64,000 bases of DNA from an uncultured Candidatus Melainabacteria bacterium (GTDB taxonomy: Bacteria; Cyanobacteriota; Vampirovibrionia; Gastranaerophilales; Gastranaerophilaceae). The position numbers and the translations under genes are program-made. Under the pieces are notes generated by a model. The model did not search any database. It had not been told where the DNA came from and saw only the letters and a list, made by a program, of their open reading frames with translations. The stretch covers positions 1 through 64,000 of the forward strand of contig CAKVCZ010000011.1 in NCBI GenBank assembly GCA_934726055.1. The letters run 5' to 3'. Shown in pieces: positions 15,808 to 25,500 of the stretch (position 1 is its first letter; every line of letters starts with the position of its first letter).

Positions 15808-16395
15808 ATGAAAAACACAATAAATTTAAACAAAGAAGAAGTATCGCAATTGTTAAAAGGGGAATACAAAGTAGAAAAAGTTTTTTGTTTTGGAATAACC
15901 CATTTTAAGTATTCTGATTGTGATGAAAAAGATTTGGAACAAGTTGATGAAGTTATCAGAGTTCACAAAAAATGTAAAAAAGCTTTTGAAAAAATGCAAC
16001 AAGCAGCAAAGGCGGATAAAATTCGTATAAAAATTGTATCAGGATATCGTTCTTCCAAATATCAGATAGAAATTTTTAAAAGAAAATTTATAGACAAAGA
16101 TAATCCAACAGAAAAAGAGCTAAGACAAAGACTTAAATTTTCAGCACCTTCCGGATTTTCTGAACATCATACAGGACTTGCTATTGACATAAATTCAAAT
16201 TCACAAAATTTTGAAAAATCCCGAGCATATAAATGGCTGATAGAAAATGCTTACAAATTTGGATTTGAAATGTCTTTTCCTAAAAAAAATACTCAAAATC
16301 TTGGATTTGAACCTTGGCACTGGCGGTATATTGGAGATGAAAAATCAAAAAATTTATTTAAACAAGCAAGAGTTTTTTCAAAATCTTTAAAATAA
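15808..16395 (+). CDS. D-alanyl-D-alanine carboxypeptidase, VanY family
   Basis: A 195-residue zinc peptidase of family M15B that trims D-Ala from peptidoglycan peptides or cleaves similar bonds. The family landmarks are clear: IVSGYRSSKYQ, SGFSEHHTGLAIDI (first zinc ligands His and Asp) and EPWHWRYIGD (catalytic Glu and third ligand His). No signal peptide or membrane anchor is visible, which is unusual for a wall enzyme, so it may be cytoplasmic, exported by another route, or act in recycling. AAGG stands 9 bases before the ATG. It is transcribed away from the ferritin-like gene. Confidence 0.88.
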   Translation: MKNTINLNKEEVSQLLKGEYKVEKVFCFGITHFKYSDCDEKDLEQVDEVIRVHKKCKKAFEKMQQAAKADKIRIKIVSGYRSSKYQIEIFKRKFIDKDNPTEKELRQRLKFSAPSGFSEHHTGLAIDINSNSQNFEKSRAYKWLIENAYKFGFEMSFPKKNTQNLGFEPWHWRYIGDEKSKNLFKQARVFSKSLK

Positions 16396-16504
16396 ATAAT
16401 GTAACAAAATGTTACAATTATTAATATTAATCTAAAGCTTTTTGATTTTATGACGTAAAAGAACATGTAAATTGAGAATTGAGAAATTGTGAAGGAGTGT
16501 GCTT

Positions 16505-17614
16505 ATGGGTAACAATATCGGACCAAATTATTATGAAGGTATGAAAAAAGACATTGCATCTTGCAGTGAAAGTGATCCTAAAAAACGCGCAGATCTTTGT
16601 GAAACAAAAGAACACGCAGGAAGTCTTTGGGATAACTATGATGCAGTACAACAAAATGGCTCCAGATTAGGTGAGGCTTTTAAAACAGGCAGAGAAGGTA
16701 CTTATAAAGTTGTTTATGACAATGGTACCAGTGAATATATTGACACTAAAAATTCAAGTGTTTTTAACGGTGAGCAAAATGCGTCATATGATTATAACGG
16801 ATTAACTCTACACGCAGGACCTGGAAGAACCTGTGATGATTTATTTAGTTCAACTAAATATAGTTCTGATGTTGAAGATGCACGATATAGAGGTTCTTTT
16901 GAAGAAGGCAGCAGGGCAATTGAAATGGACAATGGTCAAACTGTTTTAGTTTCGCCTAACGAAGGAACTACTGAAGTTTTTGATAAAGATGGTACTCTTA
17001 ATTACTCAACCAGCCCAGGTTGTACTGACGAAATTCAACAAGATTCAACAAAAGACGATATTAATTTTACTAACGACAAAAAAGTTTATGACGAACAAAT
17101 CCAAGGATATTGTGACGATTTAAAAGAAATGTTATCAGATGGCGATAAAAAAGTTGACGTTGAATTTGTCAGAGATGGCGTTTTCAAAGCTACTTATCCG
17201 GATGGTTCTACTAAACTTGTTGACTCTAGCGGTAATCCGATAAAAGAAAATCCAACCGGTGCTAAAGGCCTTAGAAGGATGAGTCTTAATGATTTAGGGA
17301 AACTAAAGCATGAACAAAAAGCAGTTTTAAAAGATTTAAAAGCTGAAGCTGCAAGATTAGAAGCTAAAGCAAAAGATCCGAATGCAACTCAAGCCGATAT
17401 TGATGCTGCAAAAGCAGCAAGAAAAGCAGCAAATGATCAAGCTCAATATGTTTATAACATTAGACATGCATACAAAGATGTTGAAGCTAAAGCTAATCCA
17501 AAAGAAGAACCGGCAAAAACAGATGATGCACCTAAAACAACAGGAACATTACCTCCTGAACCGGGCAGCGAAAAAGAAAGAGTTGGCAGACATACTTTCT
17601 ACAACCCAATGTAA
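16505..17614 (+). CDS. Unrecognised repeat-containing protein
   Basis: A 369-residue acidic protein without signal peptide or known domain. Three loosely repeated strand-turn units contain an (Asp/Asn/Pro)-Asn/Asp-Gly turn: YKVVYDNGTSEYIDT, IEMDNGQTVLVSP and FKATYPDGSTKLVDSSGNP, similar to beta-hairpin repeats. Residues of about 270-330 are Ala/Lys/Glu-rich and predicted coiled coil. The tail is Pro/Lys-rich and ends GRHTFYNPM. Two or three Cys near the N-terminus (ASCSES, DLCETK). The ATG at 16505 is chosen because GAAGGAG lies 7 bases upstream; a GTG two codons earlier is too close to that site. A bidirectional terminator follows. Function unknown. Confidence 0.7.
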   Translation: MGNNIGPNYYEGMKKDIASCSESDPKKRADLCETKEHAGSLWDNYDAVQQNGSRLGEAFKTGREGTYKVVYDNGTSEYIDTKNSSVFNGEQNASYDYNGLTLHAGPGRTCDDLFSSTKYSSDVEDARYRGSFEEGSRAIEMDNGQTVLVSPNEGTTEVFDKDGTLNYSTSPGCTDEIQQDSTKDDINFTNDKKVYDEQIQGYCDDLKEMLSDGDKKVDVEFVRDGVFKATYPDGSTKLVDSSGNPIKENPTGAKGLRRMSLNDLGKLKHEQKAVLKDLKAEAARLEAKAKDPNATQADIDAAKAARKAANDQAQYVYNIRHAYKDVEAKANPKEEPAKTDDAPKTTGTLPPEPGSEKERVGRHTFYNPM

Positions 17615-17634
17615 TAAATAATAAAATTCCTTAA

Positions 17635-17686
17635 AAAAGAAGCTCTAAATGCTAACAAAAATATTAGTTTTAGAGCTTCTTTTTAT
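17635..17686. terminator. Bidirectional terminator
   Basis: GAAGCTCTAAA (17639-17649) pairs with TTTAGAGCTTC (17669-17679), flanked by A- and T-runs on both sides. It sits between two convergent genes and can serve both. Confidence 0.8.
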
Positions 17687-17701
17687 TATATATTCTTGTT
17701 T

Positions 17702-18184
17702 TTAAATTGAATACATAACTGTTGAATTTTTATCACCCTGCAAATCTGTAATTGAATATGTATAAGGGTTTGATAGGGACGAGTCCACTGTTTGCGTTTG
17801 AGTATTAGAAGTTAAAAAACTTGTACCTTTTGAATTTAACTCTTCTAATATTTCTTTCGCTCTTACAACCGATATACTATAATTTTTAGCTAACTGTTGT
17901 GCCGTTAATGTTCGAGAAGATGAATCTAATCTCAATTCATTTAAAATCTGCTTATTCGACAAAAAACTATTTGTTTTTGCAGAAGTAACTATCGTCGCAG
18001 AATCGGCATTACCTGTCTTTTTATAATTTTCAATCGAATTATTTACATTTGACTCTTTTTTCAAATTATCATAAGCTGAATAAGAAGATGCTGCATTTTT
18101 TAGACTTTTCAACATAAACGTCTTTTTTGGAGATAAAGACTGATTTTGTGAAATATTCATCTGAGAAAGACTACTTTCAACCAT
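17702..18184 (-). CDS. Unrecognised protein with C-terminal helix-turn-helix-like segment
   Basis: A 160-residue Ser/Asn/Lys-rich protein. The first half is polar low-complexity sequence. Residues of about 100-130 (LTAQQLAKNYSISVVRAKEILEEL) look like a winged helix-turn-helix, followed by another polar tail. No known family is recognised. The ATG at 18184 has AAGGAGT 8 bases upstream, better than an in-frame ATG at 18208. It could be a DNA-binding protein or a structural protein of this lineage. Confidence 0.65.
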   Translation of the reverse strand: MVESSLSQMNISQNQSLSPKKTFMLKSLKNAASSYSAYDNLKKESNVNNSIENYKKTGNADSATIVTSAKTNSFLSNKQILNELRLDSSSRTLTAQQLAKNYSISVVRAKEILEELNSKGTSFLTSNTQTQTVDSSLSNPYTYSITDLQGDKNSTVMYSI

Positions 18185-18316
18185 ATACACATACTCCTTA
18201 AAGAACATTATAAATTATTTTTTACTAATTTACAATTGATTATTACAAAAATAAAACAAAAATAAAATTTATAATGTCTTATTGAATATTTTACAAAAAT
18301 TTATATTTTACTCTAA

Positions 18317-19180
18317 TTAAAACGCGGCAACAGATTTTTCGTAAGAACCAACAAATCGATAGAATTTTGATTTTTCTTGAACTTCTTTTAGGGCTTTTGC
18401 AATAGTTTCGTCTTTTATATGTCCGTCAAAATCAACATAGAATGTATATTCACCAAATTTTGTTTTTGAAGGTCTTGAATCTATATACGATAAATTTATA
18501 TCATATCTTGCAAAAATTTCCATAATTTCAAGCAAAGCTCCTGATTTATTTTCAGTTGAAAAGGCAATACTTGTTTTATCATTTCCTGTTACAGGGGTTT
18601 CAAAATCACCAATTAAAGCAAATCTTGTTTGATTAGTCGGATCATCATTTATATTTTCACAAACAATATTCAAATTATACAAACTTGCTGTTTTTTTACT
18701 ACCGATAGCAGAATATGTAAGATTATATCCATCTAAAGAACGGGCAGCTTCCGCGGTACTTGATGCTCTTACTATATCCAAATTCATTGGCAGTTGAGTT
18801 GATACAAAGTTATGACATTGTGCCAAAGCCTGAGGATGCGAAATTACACCTGTTATACTATAAACTTCAGTTACTTTTGATAACAAACAATGTTGAATCG
18901 GTATAACAATTTCTGATAATATTCGTATATTTGGATTTTCTGTTTTTATCAAATAATCACTCGATTCTCTGACTGTTCCTTCCACTGAATTTTCTATCGG
19001 AATAACACCCACAGTTAAAGGATTTTTGTCAACAAATTCAATTACACGACTTATCATATTCAATGGTTCTTCCATTGGATATATATCATATTTATCCAAC
19101 AATTCATCCTTTGCCATTTCACAATATGAACCGCCAGGACCCAAAAATGCAATTCTTATAACTTCTGATAAAAAATTCAT
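18317..19180 (-). CDS. pheA: Prephenate dehydratase
   Basis: A 287-residue monofunctional enzyme converting prephenate to phenylpyruvate in phenylalanine biosynthesis. The N-terminal catalytic domain shows AFLGPGGSYCEMA, GVIPIENSVEGTV and the TRF motif in NQTRFALIG. A C-terminal ACT domain (about 205-280) carries GALLEIMEIFARYDINLSYIDSRP, where DSRP replaces the usual ESRP that binds phenylalanine, so feedback inhibition is probable. There is no chorismate mutase domain. AAGGAG lies before the ATG. It diverges from the phosphohexomutase gene. Confidence 0.95.
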   Translation of the reverse strand: MNFLSEVIRIAFLGPGGSYCEMAKDELLDKYDIYPMEEPLNMISRVIEFVDKNPLTVGVIPIENSVEGTVRESSDYLIKTENPNIRILSEIVIPIQHCLLSKVTEVYSITGVISHPQALAQCHNFVSTQLPMNLDIVRASSTAEAARSLDGYNLTYSAIGSKKTASLYNLNIVCENINDDPTNQTRFALIGDFETPVTGNDKTSIAFSTENKSGALLEIMEIFARYDINLSYIDSRPSKTKFGEYTFYVDFDGHIKDETIAKALKEVQEKSKFYRFVGSYEKSVAAF

Positions 19181-19228
19181 TGCTAAATCTCCTTGTTTTA
19201 AATATAATTTTACTAAAAGGGATTAAAA

Positions 19229-20614
19229 ATGGCAAATATAAAATTTGGAACAGATGGTTGGAGAGCCATAGTAGGCGAAAATTTTACATCAGAAAACGTT
19301 ACTCTAGTATCTAACGCAATCGCAAAGTATGTAAATGATAACTTTGGTTTAAACAAAAAAATCATTATTGGTTACGACCCAAGAAATATGGCTGACGTTT
19401 TTTCAAAACTATGTGCAGATATTCTTGTGCAAAAAGGCTTTAACGTTTTATACAGCAAAAAAATTATTCCAACACCTGTTTTAGCGTACAGTGCAAAACA
19501 TCTTAATGCTTGTGCAATAATGTTCACCGCAAGTCATAACCCACCTGAATATTTAGGATTAAAATTTATTCCTGACTACGCAGGACCGGCAACATCTGAA
19601 ATAACAGACGAGATTGTTAATAATTTGGGACAAACAATTCCTAACAGTCTTGATGGAACTTTTGAATATTATGATTTTTCAAAAGATTATTTTACACATA
19701 TTGAATCATTAATAGATTTTGGCAAAATAAAATCTTCACATCCAAATATTATATTTGACGGCTTATACTCAGCCACTATCGGATATTTTGATAAGCTGTT
19801 AAAAAATCACGGAATAAAATTTAAGAGTTTACACCTTAAACACGATCCCAATTTTGGTGGTGGAATGCCTGAACCAAAACCTCAATACATGCAAGAATTA
19901 ATAGCACTTGTAAAAAATAATGTAAACCATATTGGTTTTGCAAATGATGGTGATGGCGACAGATTCGGAGTTATAGATGAAAAGGGAAACTACGTTACTC
20001 CAAACGAAATTATTGCTATTTTATTAATACATTTGGCAAAAAATAAACACCTAAAAGGTTCTTTAGTTAAAACCGTTGGCGGAAGCACACTTTTAGATTT
20101 AGTCGCAAAAAAACTTGATGTTGAACTTATTGAAACCGCAGTAGGATTTAAGCATGTCGGAGAAGCAATGCGTAAATATAATCCGATTATTGGTGGAGAA
20201 GACTCAGGCGGACTTTCTATTCAAGGACATATTCCTGAAAAAGATGGAATCTTAGCTAATTTGTTAATTTTGGAAGCTATGGCATACGAAAACAAAACTC
20301 TTGTTCAACTTCAAGAAGATTTATACAAATTTGTAAATTCAAAATTCTATAATGACAGAATAGATTTAAAATTAGATAATCAAGAACTCGTTAAAAAAGC
20401 TTTAGAAAATGCAGAAAAGCTTAAAAATCTAGGTAATGCAAACGTTGTCAAAATTAACAAGATAGATGGAGTCAAACTTTACTTTGATGATAACAGCTGG
20501 ATACTTGTTCGACCTAGCGGAACAGAACCATTACTTAGAATTTATATTGAATGTGATAGTACAGAAAAATTACAGCAATTTAAGGAGAATATAAAAAATG
20601 CAAATATCGCTTAA
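19229..20614 (+). CDS. Phosphoglucomutase/phosphomannomutase family protein
   Basis: A 461-residue alpha-D-phosphohexomutase, interconverting sugar 1- and 6-phosphates. Domain landmarks: KFGTDGWRA at the start, the phosphoserine loop TASHNPPEYLG, metal loop NDGDGDRFGV, sugar-binding GGEDSGG and the C-terminal phosphate-binding RPSGTEPLLRI. Specificity (glucose, mannose or glucosamine) is not decided by these motifs. Its last 17 bases overlap the start of pheT in another frame, so the two are probably translated from one mRNA. Confidence 0.93.
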   Translation: MANIKFGTDGWRAIVGENFTSENVTLVSNAIAKYVNDNFGLNKKIIIGYDPRNMADVFSKLCADILVQKGFNVLYSKKIIPTPVLAYSAKHLNACAIMFTASHNPPEYLGLKFIPDYAGPATSEITDEIVNNLGQTIPNSLDGTFEYYDFSKDYFTHIESLIDFGKIKSSHPNIIFDGLYSATIGYFDKLLKNHGIKFKSLHLKHDPNFGGGMPEPKPQYMQELIALVKNNVNHIGFANDGDGDRFGVIDEKGNYVTPNEIIAILLIHLAKNKHLKGSLVKTVGGSTLLDLVAKKLDVELIETAVGFKHVGEAMRKYNPIIGGEDSGGLSIQGHIPEKDGILANLLILEAMAYENKTLVQLQEDLYKFVNSKFYNDRIDLKLDNQELVKKALENAEKLKNLGNANVVKINKIDGVKLYFDDNSWILVRPSGTEPLLRIYIECDSTEKLQQFKENIKNANIA

Positions 20615-23060
20615 CTGGTTAAAAGATTTCGTAGATTTAGACGGAATTGACGAAAAACAAATTGCTCATGAATTAACAATGAGTGGACTTGAAGTTGAGG
20701 AAATTGAATATTTAAAACCTAAATTTTCAAACATTATTACAGCTAAAATAGAAAAAATAAATCAACATCCAAACGCAGATAAATTGCATCTTGTTGACGT
20801 AAACATCGGCAATGAAGTTAAAACAGTAGTATGCGGTGCACAAAATATTCAAGTAGGTCAAATAATCCCATACGCATCAGTCGGCTCAAAAGTCTTAGAT
20901 AGAAAAACAGGTGAACAATTTACTTTAACTCCTGCTGTCATAAGAGGTGTAGAATCACAAGGTATGCTATGCTCTGCGGATGAACTTGGTTTAAGCGATA
21001 GAAATTATCAAGAAGAAGATGGAATACTAATTTTAAACAGGTTCATAGAAAATGTTGAACTTGGCAAAAAACTTGAAGATGTATTAAATTTGGAAGAAGA
21101 TATTATCCTAAATGTTGCACCGACAGCAAATAGAGGCGACCAAATGTCTGTATTAGGTGTAGCAAGAGAACTCTGTGCAATATTTGATAAAGATTTGAAA
21201 TACTCTCCGCTTGAAGCAACTGTTGAATATGGTAACGACGGATTTTCAGTAGAAATTAAAGACAATGATGTTTGCAAATTCTATTCATTAGGTCTTTTAA
21301 GCGGTATAAAAATTAAAAAATCTCCGGATTGGATGCAAAAAAGACTTGTTTCTTCAGGCATACGTTCAATAAATAACGTTGTAGATATTACAAACTACGT
21401 TTTACTTGAATTAGGTACTCCTCTTCATGCATTTGACAGAAATAAATTAAATAATTATCTTTGCGTAAGACGTGCAAATGAAGGAGAAACACTCGTTACA
21501 CTAGATGGAGTTGAAAGAAAATTAACACATGACAGCGTACTTATTGCAACTCAGACAACTCCTGTTTGCTTAGGCGGTGTATTTGGCGGAGAAAACTCGG
21601 AAATTGACGATAATACAACTTCAATTGCACTTGAAGCGGCATATTTTGTACCTTCTGCAAACAGAAGAAGTGCAAGAAGCGTAGGATATCGTTCTGAAGC
21701 AGGTGCAAGATTTGAAAGAGGTATTGATATTGGTGCTGTTAAACAAGCTCTAATGCGAGCAATGCAATTACTTGTTGAATATGCTGATGCAAAAATTGAC
21801 GGAATGTGCCAAACAGGCAGTGATGAAAATAAAATTGAACCTATCACATTACGTTTTTCTGAAATAACAAGAATTTTAGGAATTGAAATCCCTACTGAAA
21901 AAGCACTATCAATTCTTGAAAAATTAGGATTTAAAGTCTTAGGTAAAAATGAAATCGCAGCAAAAATAGAAGTTCCATCATTCAGAGCTGATGATGTTTA
22001 TAGGGAAATTGATTTAATCGAAGAAATTGCAAGAATTAACGGATATGATCAAGTTCCATCAACATTACCTGAAAAAAATGGAGTTCCTGAAATTACTTTA
22101 GAAGAAAAAACCGTTTCTAAAATTCATACATTAATGCGTTCTTGCGGTTTGAATGAAATTGTTACAACATCTTTAATCGGAAAACCATTATTAGACCAAT
22201 ATATGATGACTTTTGATTCAGAAAGTGCTGTAACAGTAGCAAATGCAGCCAGTGAAGATTATTCTATGCTTCGTCAAAATTTAGCTGCAAACGTTTTAAA
22301 TTGCTTTAAAAATAACTTTGATAACGGTCAAAAAAATTATTGGGTATATGAAATCGGAAGAATTTATTTCAGAAACAAAGAAATAACTGAAAAAGATTCA
22401 GGTGTAACTGAAAATAAAGTCCTTGCAGGCTTAATTTCAGGTGATATACAAAATTCAAAATGGGAAAACAAAAACACAACAGATTTCTATACTCTAAAAG
22501 GTATTTTTGAAAAATTACTTTCAAGCCTTGGCTTAGAAAACAGAATTCAAATTCAAGCACAAGAAGATGTAAACTACATGCATCCTTATAAAACAGCAAA
22601 ACTTGTAATGCTTGGCAAACAAGTTAAAACAATCGGATACTTTGGACAAATTCATCCGCTTTTAAAAGATAAGATGAAATTAAATCAAGATGTATTCTTG
22701 TTTGAAGTTAATTTAGACGATATCATTTCTTGCGTTCACGAAACAGTACCGCACTTTAAACACTTGCCACAATTCCCTGAAGTACAAAGAGATATGGCAT
22801 TTGTTATTCCTGAATCTGTTAGCTACGCAGAATTACAAAAAGTAATCAAAAAATCTGCTCAGGGCAACATATTTAAAGGTTCTGAAATCTTTGACGTATA
22901 TCAAGGTGAACACATAAAAGAAGGTTTCAAAAGCTTAGCATTTAGAATAAAACTTCAAGATGAAAACGCTACATTAACTGAAGAAGTTATAGAAAAACAA
23001 ATGGCAGGTATTAAAACAGGATTACAAAAAGCTTATAGTGAAATTTCATTCAGGGAGTAA
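20598..23060 (+). CDS. pheT: Phenylalanyl-tRNA synthetase beta subunit
   Basis: An 820-residue beta chain of the alpha2-beta2 enzyme that charges tRNA-Phe. The N-terminal tRNA-binding OB domain (about 40-150) contains [12 protein letters not shown] and VVCGAQNI. The B3/B4 editing region follows ([25 protein letters not shown]-like segment), then B5, and the C-terminal anticodon-binding (FDX-ACB) domain with [11 protein letters not shown] and [14 protein letters not shown]. The alpha subunit gene pheS is not in this window. It overlaps the mutase gene upstream, and a secreted protein gene starts 4 bases after its stop. Confidence 0.97.
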   Translation: [820 protein letters not shown]

Positions 23061-23064
23061 TTTA

Positions 23065-23706
23065 GTGAAAAAGTTTATTTTTACGATAATAACATCATTT
23101 TTACTAACATTAAGCAGTGCTAATGCGGATATTATGCCATACACAAGTAATGATATTGCACTTGATACTCTTGGTATGTATCAAGTGCCGTTTAATATTG
23201 TTATTTATAAAACGCCAAACGAAAAATCAGAAATTGTTTATAGAGCAAATTGGGATCAAGCAAGTTTTAATTGTTCTGAAGGAACTATTGATACTTTTTT
23301 TACAACATACATCTCAGATAAAAACTTAGGCTTTATACAAGTAACAGATTTTACGGACAATTGGGCAAAAGTTATTTACAACAAAGATAAACACAAAACA
23401 GGTTGGGTAAAAGCTGAAGATTTAAGATTTATGACATGGCGTAATTTTATGGGTACTTATGCCAGAAGATATGGAATATATTTGTTTAACGATATTCCGG
23501 AAGAAAATCAAGTACTATATTCAGGCATAGGAGAAAATGCACAAAGACTTCAATCGATATCGAAGAATCCATCAAAAATAAAGCTTACAGCTATAAAAGG
23601 AAACCTTATTTTAATTACGGCAATTGAAAATAATAGCGGAAAAACTGGCTTTTTAAAATGGCGAAATGAAACCGGCAGAGTATATGCATTCCCTGCAATA
23701 AGGTAA
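23065..23706 (+). CDS. Secreted SH3-like protein
   Basis: A 213-residue exported protein. The N-terminus MKKFIFTIITSFLLTLSSAN is a clear signal peptide with probable cleavage after SANA. The mature part contains an SH3b-like segment (about 30-130): FNIVIYKTPNEKSEIV, FIQVTDFTDNWAKVIYNK, TGWVKAEDLRF. A GTG at 23065 is taken as start because GGGAG lies 7 bases upstream and it yields the signal peptide directly; an ATG nine codons earlier lies inside pheT. Bacterial SH3-like domains often bind cell wall. Specific function unknown. Confidence 0.75.
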   Translation: MKKFIFTIITSFLLTLSSANADIMPYTSNDIALDTLGMYQVPFNIVIYKTPNEKSEIVYRANWDQASFNCSEGTIDTFFTTYISDKNLGFIQVTDFTDNWAKVIYNKDKHKTGWVKAEDLRFMTWRNFMGTYARRYGIYLFNDIPEENQVLYSGIGENAQRLQSISKNPSKIKLTAIKGNLILITAIENNSGKTGFLKWRNETGRVYAFPAIR

Positions 23707-23708
23707 TT

Positions 23709-24419
23709 TTAAATTCCTACACTTAACCCTGCACAAAGATTAATAGACTGACCTGTAATTCCTTTTGCCTCATCTGAAATCAAATATTTTACGAGATTAG
23801 CAACTTCAATTGGCTCTACAAAACGTCTTTGGGGAACGCATTCTATTATCTCATCTTGAGAAAACTCAGATTCCTCAATCGATGCATTACACAAATCAGT
23901 ATCAACCCAACCCGGATTTATAACATTCACAGTAATATTGTCTTGAGCCAATTCCAGTGCTGTCGCTTTTGATAGACCTATTAAAGAAGCCTTTGTCGCA
24001 GAATAAGCACTTGCATAAGCTTCACCCATAACCCCACTTATTGAACCAATATTAATAATCCTGCCCCATTTTTGCTTTTTCATATACGGAACAACTTTTG
24101 ACATTAATAAAATTGGTGCAATTGCATTAATTTTAAAAATTTCTTCAAGTTTTTCTACGTTTGAATCCTCTATTTTATTGTAAATATATTCACCTGCATC
24201 ATTAATTAAAATATCAATATTATTTTTTTCTATAAAATCTGATAACACAGTTAAATCAACAATATTAGATAAATCACAAACACAATAATCCGTTACATCA
24301 AGCTCTTTTAACAATTTTTCATTTCTTGCGGTTGCAAATACGTTATAATTAAAGTTCAATTCACTCGCAATAACTTTCCCTATACCTCTTGATGCTCCTG
24401 TAACTAAAATATTTCTCAT
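23709..24419 (-). CDS. Short-chain dehydrogenase/reductase
   Basis: A 236-residue NAD(P)-dependent oxidoreductase of the classical SDR type, similar to FabG-like reductases. Cofactor motif TGASRGIG is at residues 7-14; NDAG stands where NNAG is usual; the catalytic set is Ser in NIGSISG and YSATK (Tyr and Lys); VNPGWVDTD follows. The substrate is not determined by sequence. It converges with the secreted SH3-like gene with a 2-base gap and is the last gene of a minus-strand group that starts at the lytic transglycosylase. Confidence 0.88.
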   Translation of the reverse strand: MRNILVTGASRGIGKVIASELNFNYNVFATARNEKLLKELDVTDYCVCDLSNIVDLTVLSDFIEKNNIDILINDAGEYIYNKIEDSNVEKLEEIFKINAIAPILLMSKVVPYMKKQKWGRIINIGSISGVMGEAYASAYSATKASLIGLSKATALELAQDNITVNVINPGWVDTDLCNASIEESEFSQDEIIECVPQRRFVEPIEVANLVKYLISDEAKGITGQSINLCAGLSVGI

Positions 24420-24500
24420 AAATATAATCCATCCTAGTTATTAACAAGAAATGGATAAATTAAAAATTTATCCATTTTCTAAAAGTATTATTATTCTTTA

Positions 24501-24728
24501 TTAGTGAATAATTCCAAAACCTAACAAGAATGTGCAAAGTAAAAATATACCCGCAACAATATAAGTTAATTTGTTCAAACCTTTTTCTGCACTTTTTTGA
24601 GAAGAAAACATTTGAGATGCTCCACCAATTGCCGCTATACCATCACCTTTTGGTGAATGCAATAATACCAATACGATTAGCAATATTGAAGTAAATACTT
24701 GAAAAAACCAACATAATTTTAATAACAT
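24501..24728 (-). CDS. secG: Protein translocase subunit SecG
   Basis: A 75-residue membrane protein of the Sec translocon. Two hydrophobic segments (about 4-24 and 53-73) flank a loop with the family pattern LLHSPKGDGIAAIGGASQMFSSQKSAEKGLNKLT. Usual length for the family. Its start codon overlaps the stop of the upstream Nudix-like gene by one base, with AGAAGGTG before it, so they are co-translated. Confidence 0.93.
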   Translation of the reverse strand: MLLKLCWFFQVFTSILLIVLVLLHSPKGDGIAAIGGASQMFSSQKSAEKGLNKLTYIVAGIFLLCTFLLGFGIIH

Positions 24729-25417
24729 TATAATACACCTTCTATTTCTTTATTTTCTATAAAAAACGCTTTCAAATCGCCCGTATAAACTTGTTTAAAT
24801 TTATACAACCTCGCAGGACGTTTTGAAGAAGCCTTTGTAAACTCATCTAATTCAATAAGACCTTCAGTACCAAGAACTTTTTTACGGAAATTACGCTTAT
24901 CCAATTCTTTACCCATAATAATTTCGTAAACTTTTTGCATTTCTGTTAGAGTAAATTTTTCTTTTAATAATTGATATGCAACCGGACAAGTTTTCAAAGA
25001 GACACGAGTTCTTGCACGAGCATAGTCAATAATTTCTTTGTGGTCAAATGCCAATGGAGGTAATTCATCAACAGGATACCAAGCAACATCATCCGGCAAC
25101 ACAACTTTTACATCTTCGTAACGTACAAGTGAGAAATAAACACAAGTAATAACACGTGCATCCGGATGTCGAAGAGGATCACCAAATGTATAAAGTTGTT
25201 CCAGATATACATTCGAAACATCTGTTTTTTCTTTTAATACTCTCATTGCAGCAGATACGAGTTTTTCAGACATTCTAACATATCCGCCCGGTATTGCCCA
25301 CTTATTAATAAAAGGTTCTTTATCACGTTTAACTAGCAAAACTTGCAACGCATTATTTTTAATGGTCAAAATAACAGTATCAACTGTAATTTCATGTGTT
25401 TTAGTTTCGTTAAACAT
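24728..25417 (-). CDS. NrtR-like protein: degenerate Nudix domain plus winged helix
   Basis: A 229-residue protein. Residues of about 8-140 form a Nudix fold, but the Nudix box reads GYVRMSEKLVSAAMRVLKEK: the Arg-Glu pair needed for metal binding is Arg-Val, and the final Glu-Glu is Glu-Lys, so hydrolysis is doubtful. Residues of about 150-225 are a winged helix (FTLTEMQKVYEIIMGKELDKRNFRKKVL, then RPARLYKF). This combination is that of NrtR regulators, which bind ADP-ribose and control NAD metabolism. GAGGT precedes the ATG. Its coupling to secG suggests a shared transcript, not a shared function. Confidence 0.8.
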   Translation of the reverse strand: MFNETKTHEITVDTVILTIKNNALQVLLVKRDKEPFINKWAIPGGYVRMSEKLVSAAMRVLKEKTDVSNVYLEQLYTFGDPLRHPDARVITCVYFSLVRYEDVKVVLPDDVAWYPVDELPPLAFDHKEIIDYARARTRVSLKTCPVAYQLLKEKFTLTEMQKVYEIIMGKELDKRNFRKKVLGTEGLIELDEFTKASSKRPARLYKFKQVYTGDLKAFFIENKEIEGVL

Positions 25418-25500
25418 AGTACCTCTTGAATCTCATTATCCTAGTATCAATGATACTTTAAACAAATTAAAAAGTAAACATAAATTTTTGTAAACTTTTG

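Noticed and set aside
20598..23060. Adjacent pheS expected beside pheT
   Set aside because: Flanking genes are a phosphohexomutase and a secreted SH3-like protein; pheS must be elsewhere.
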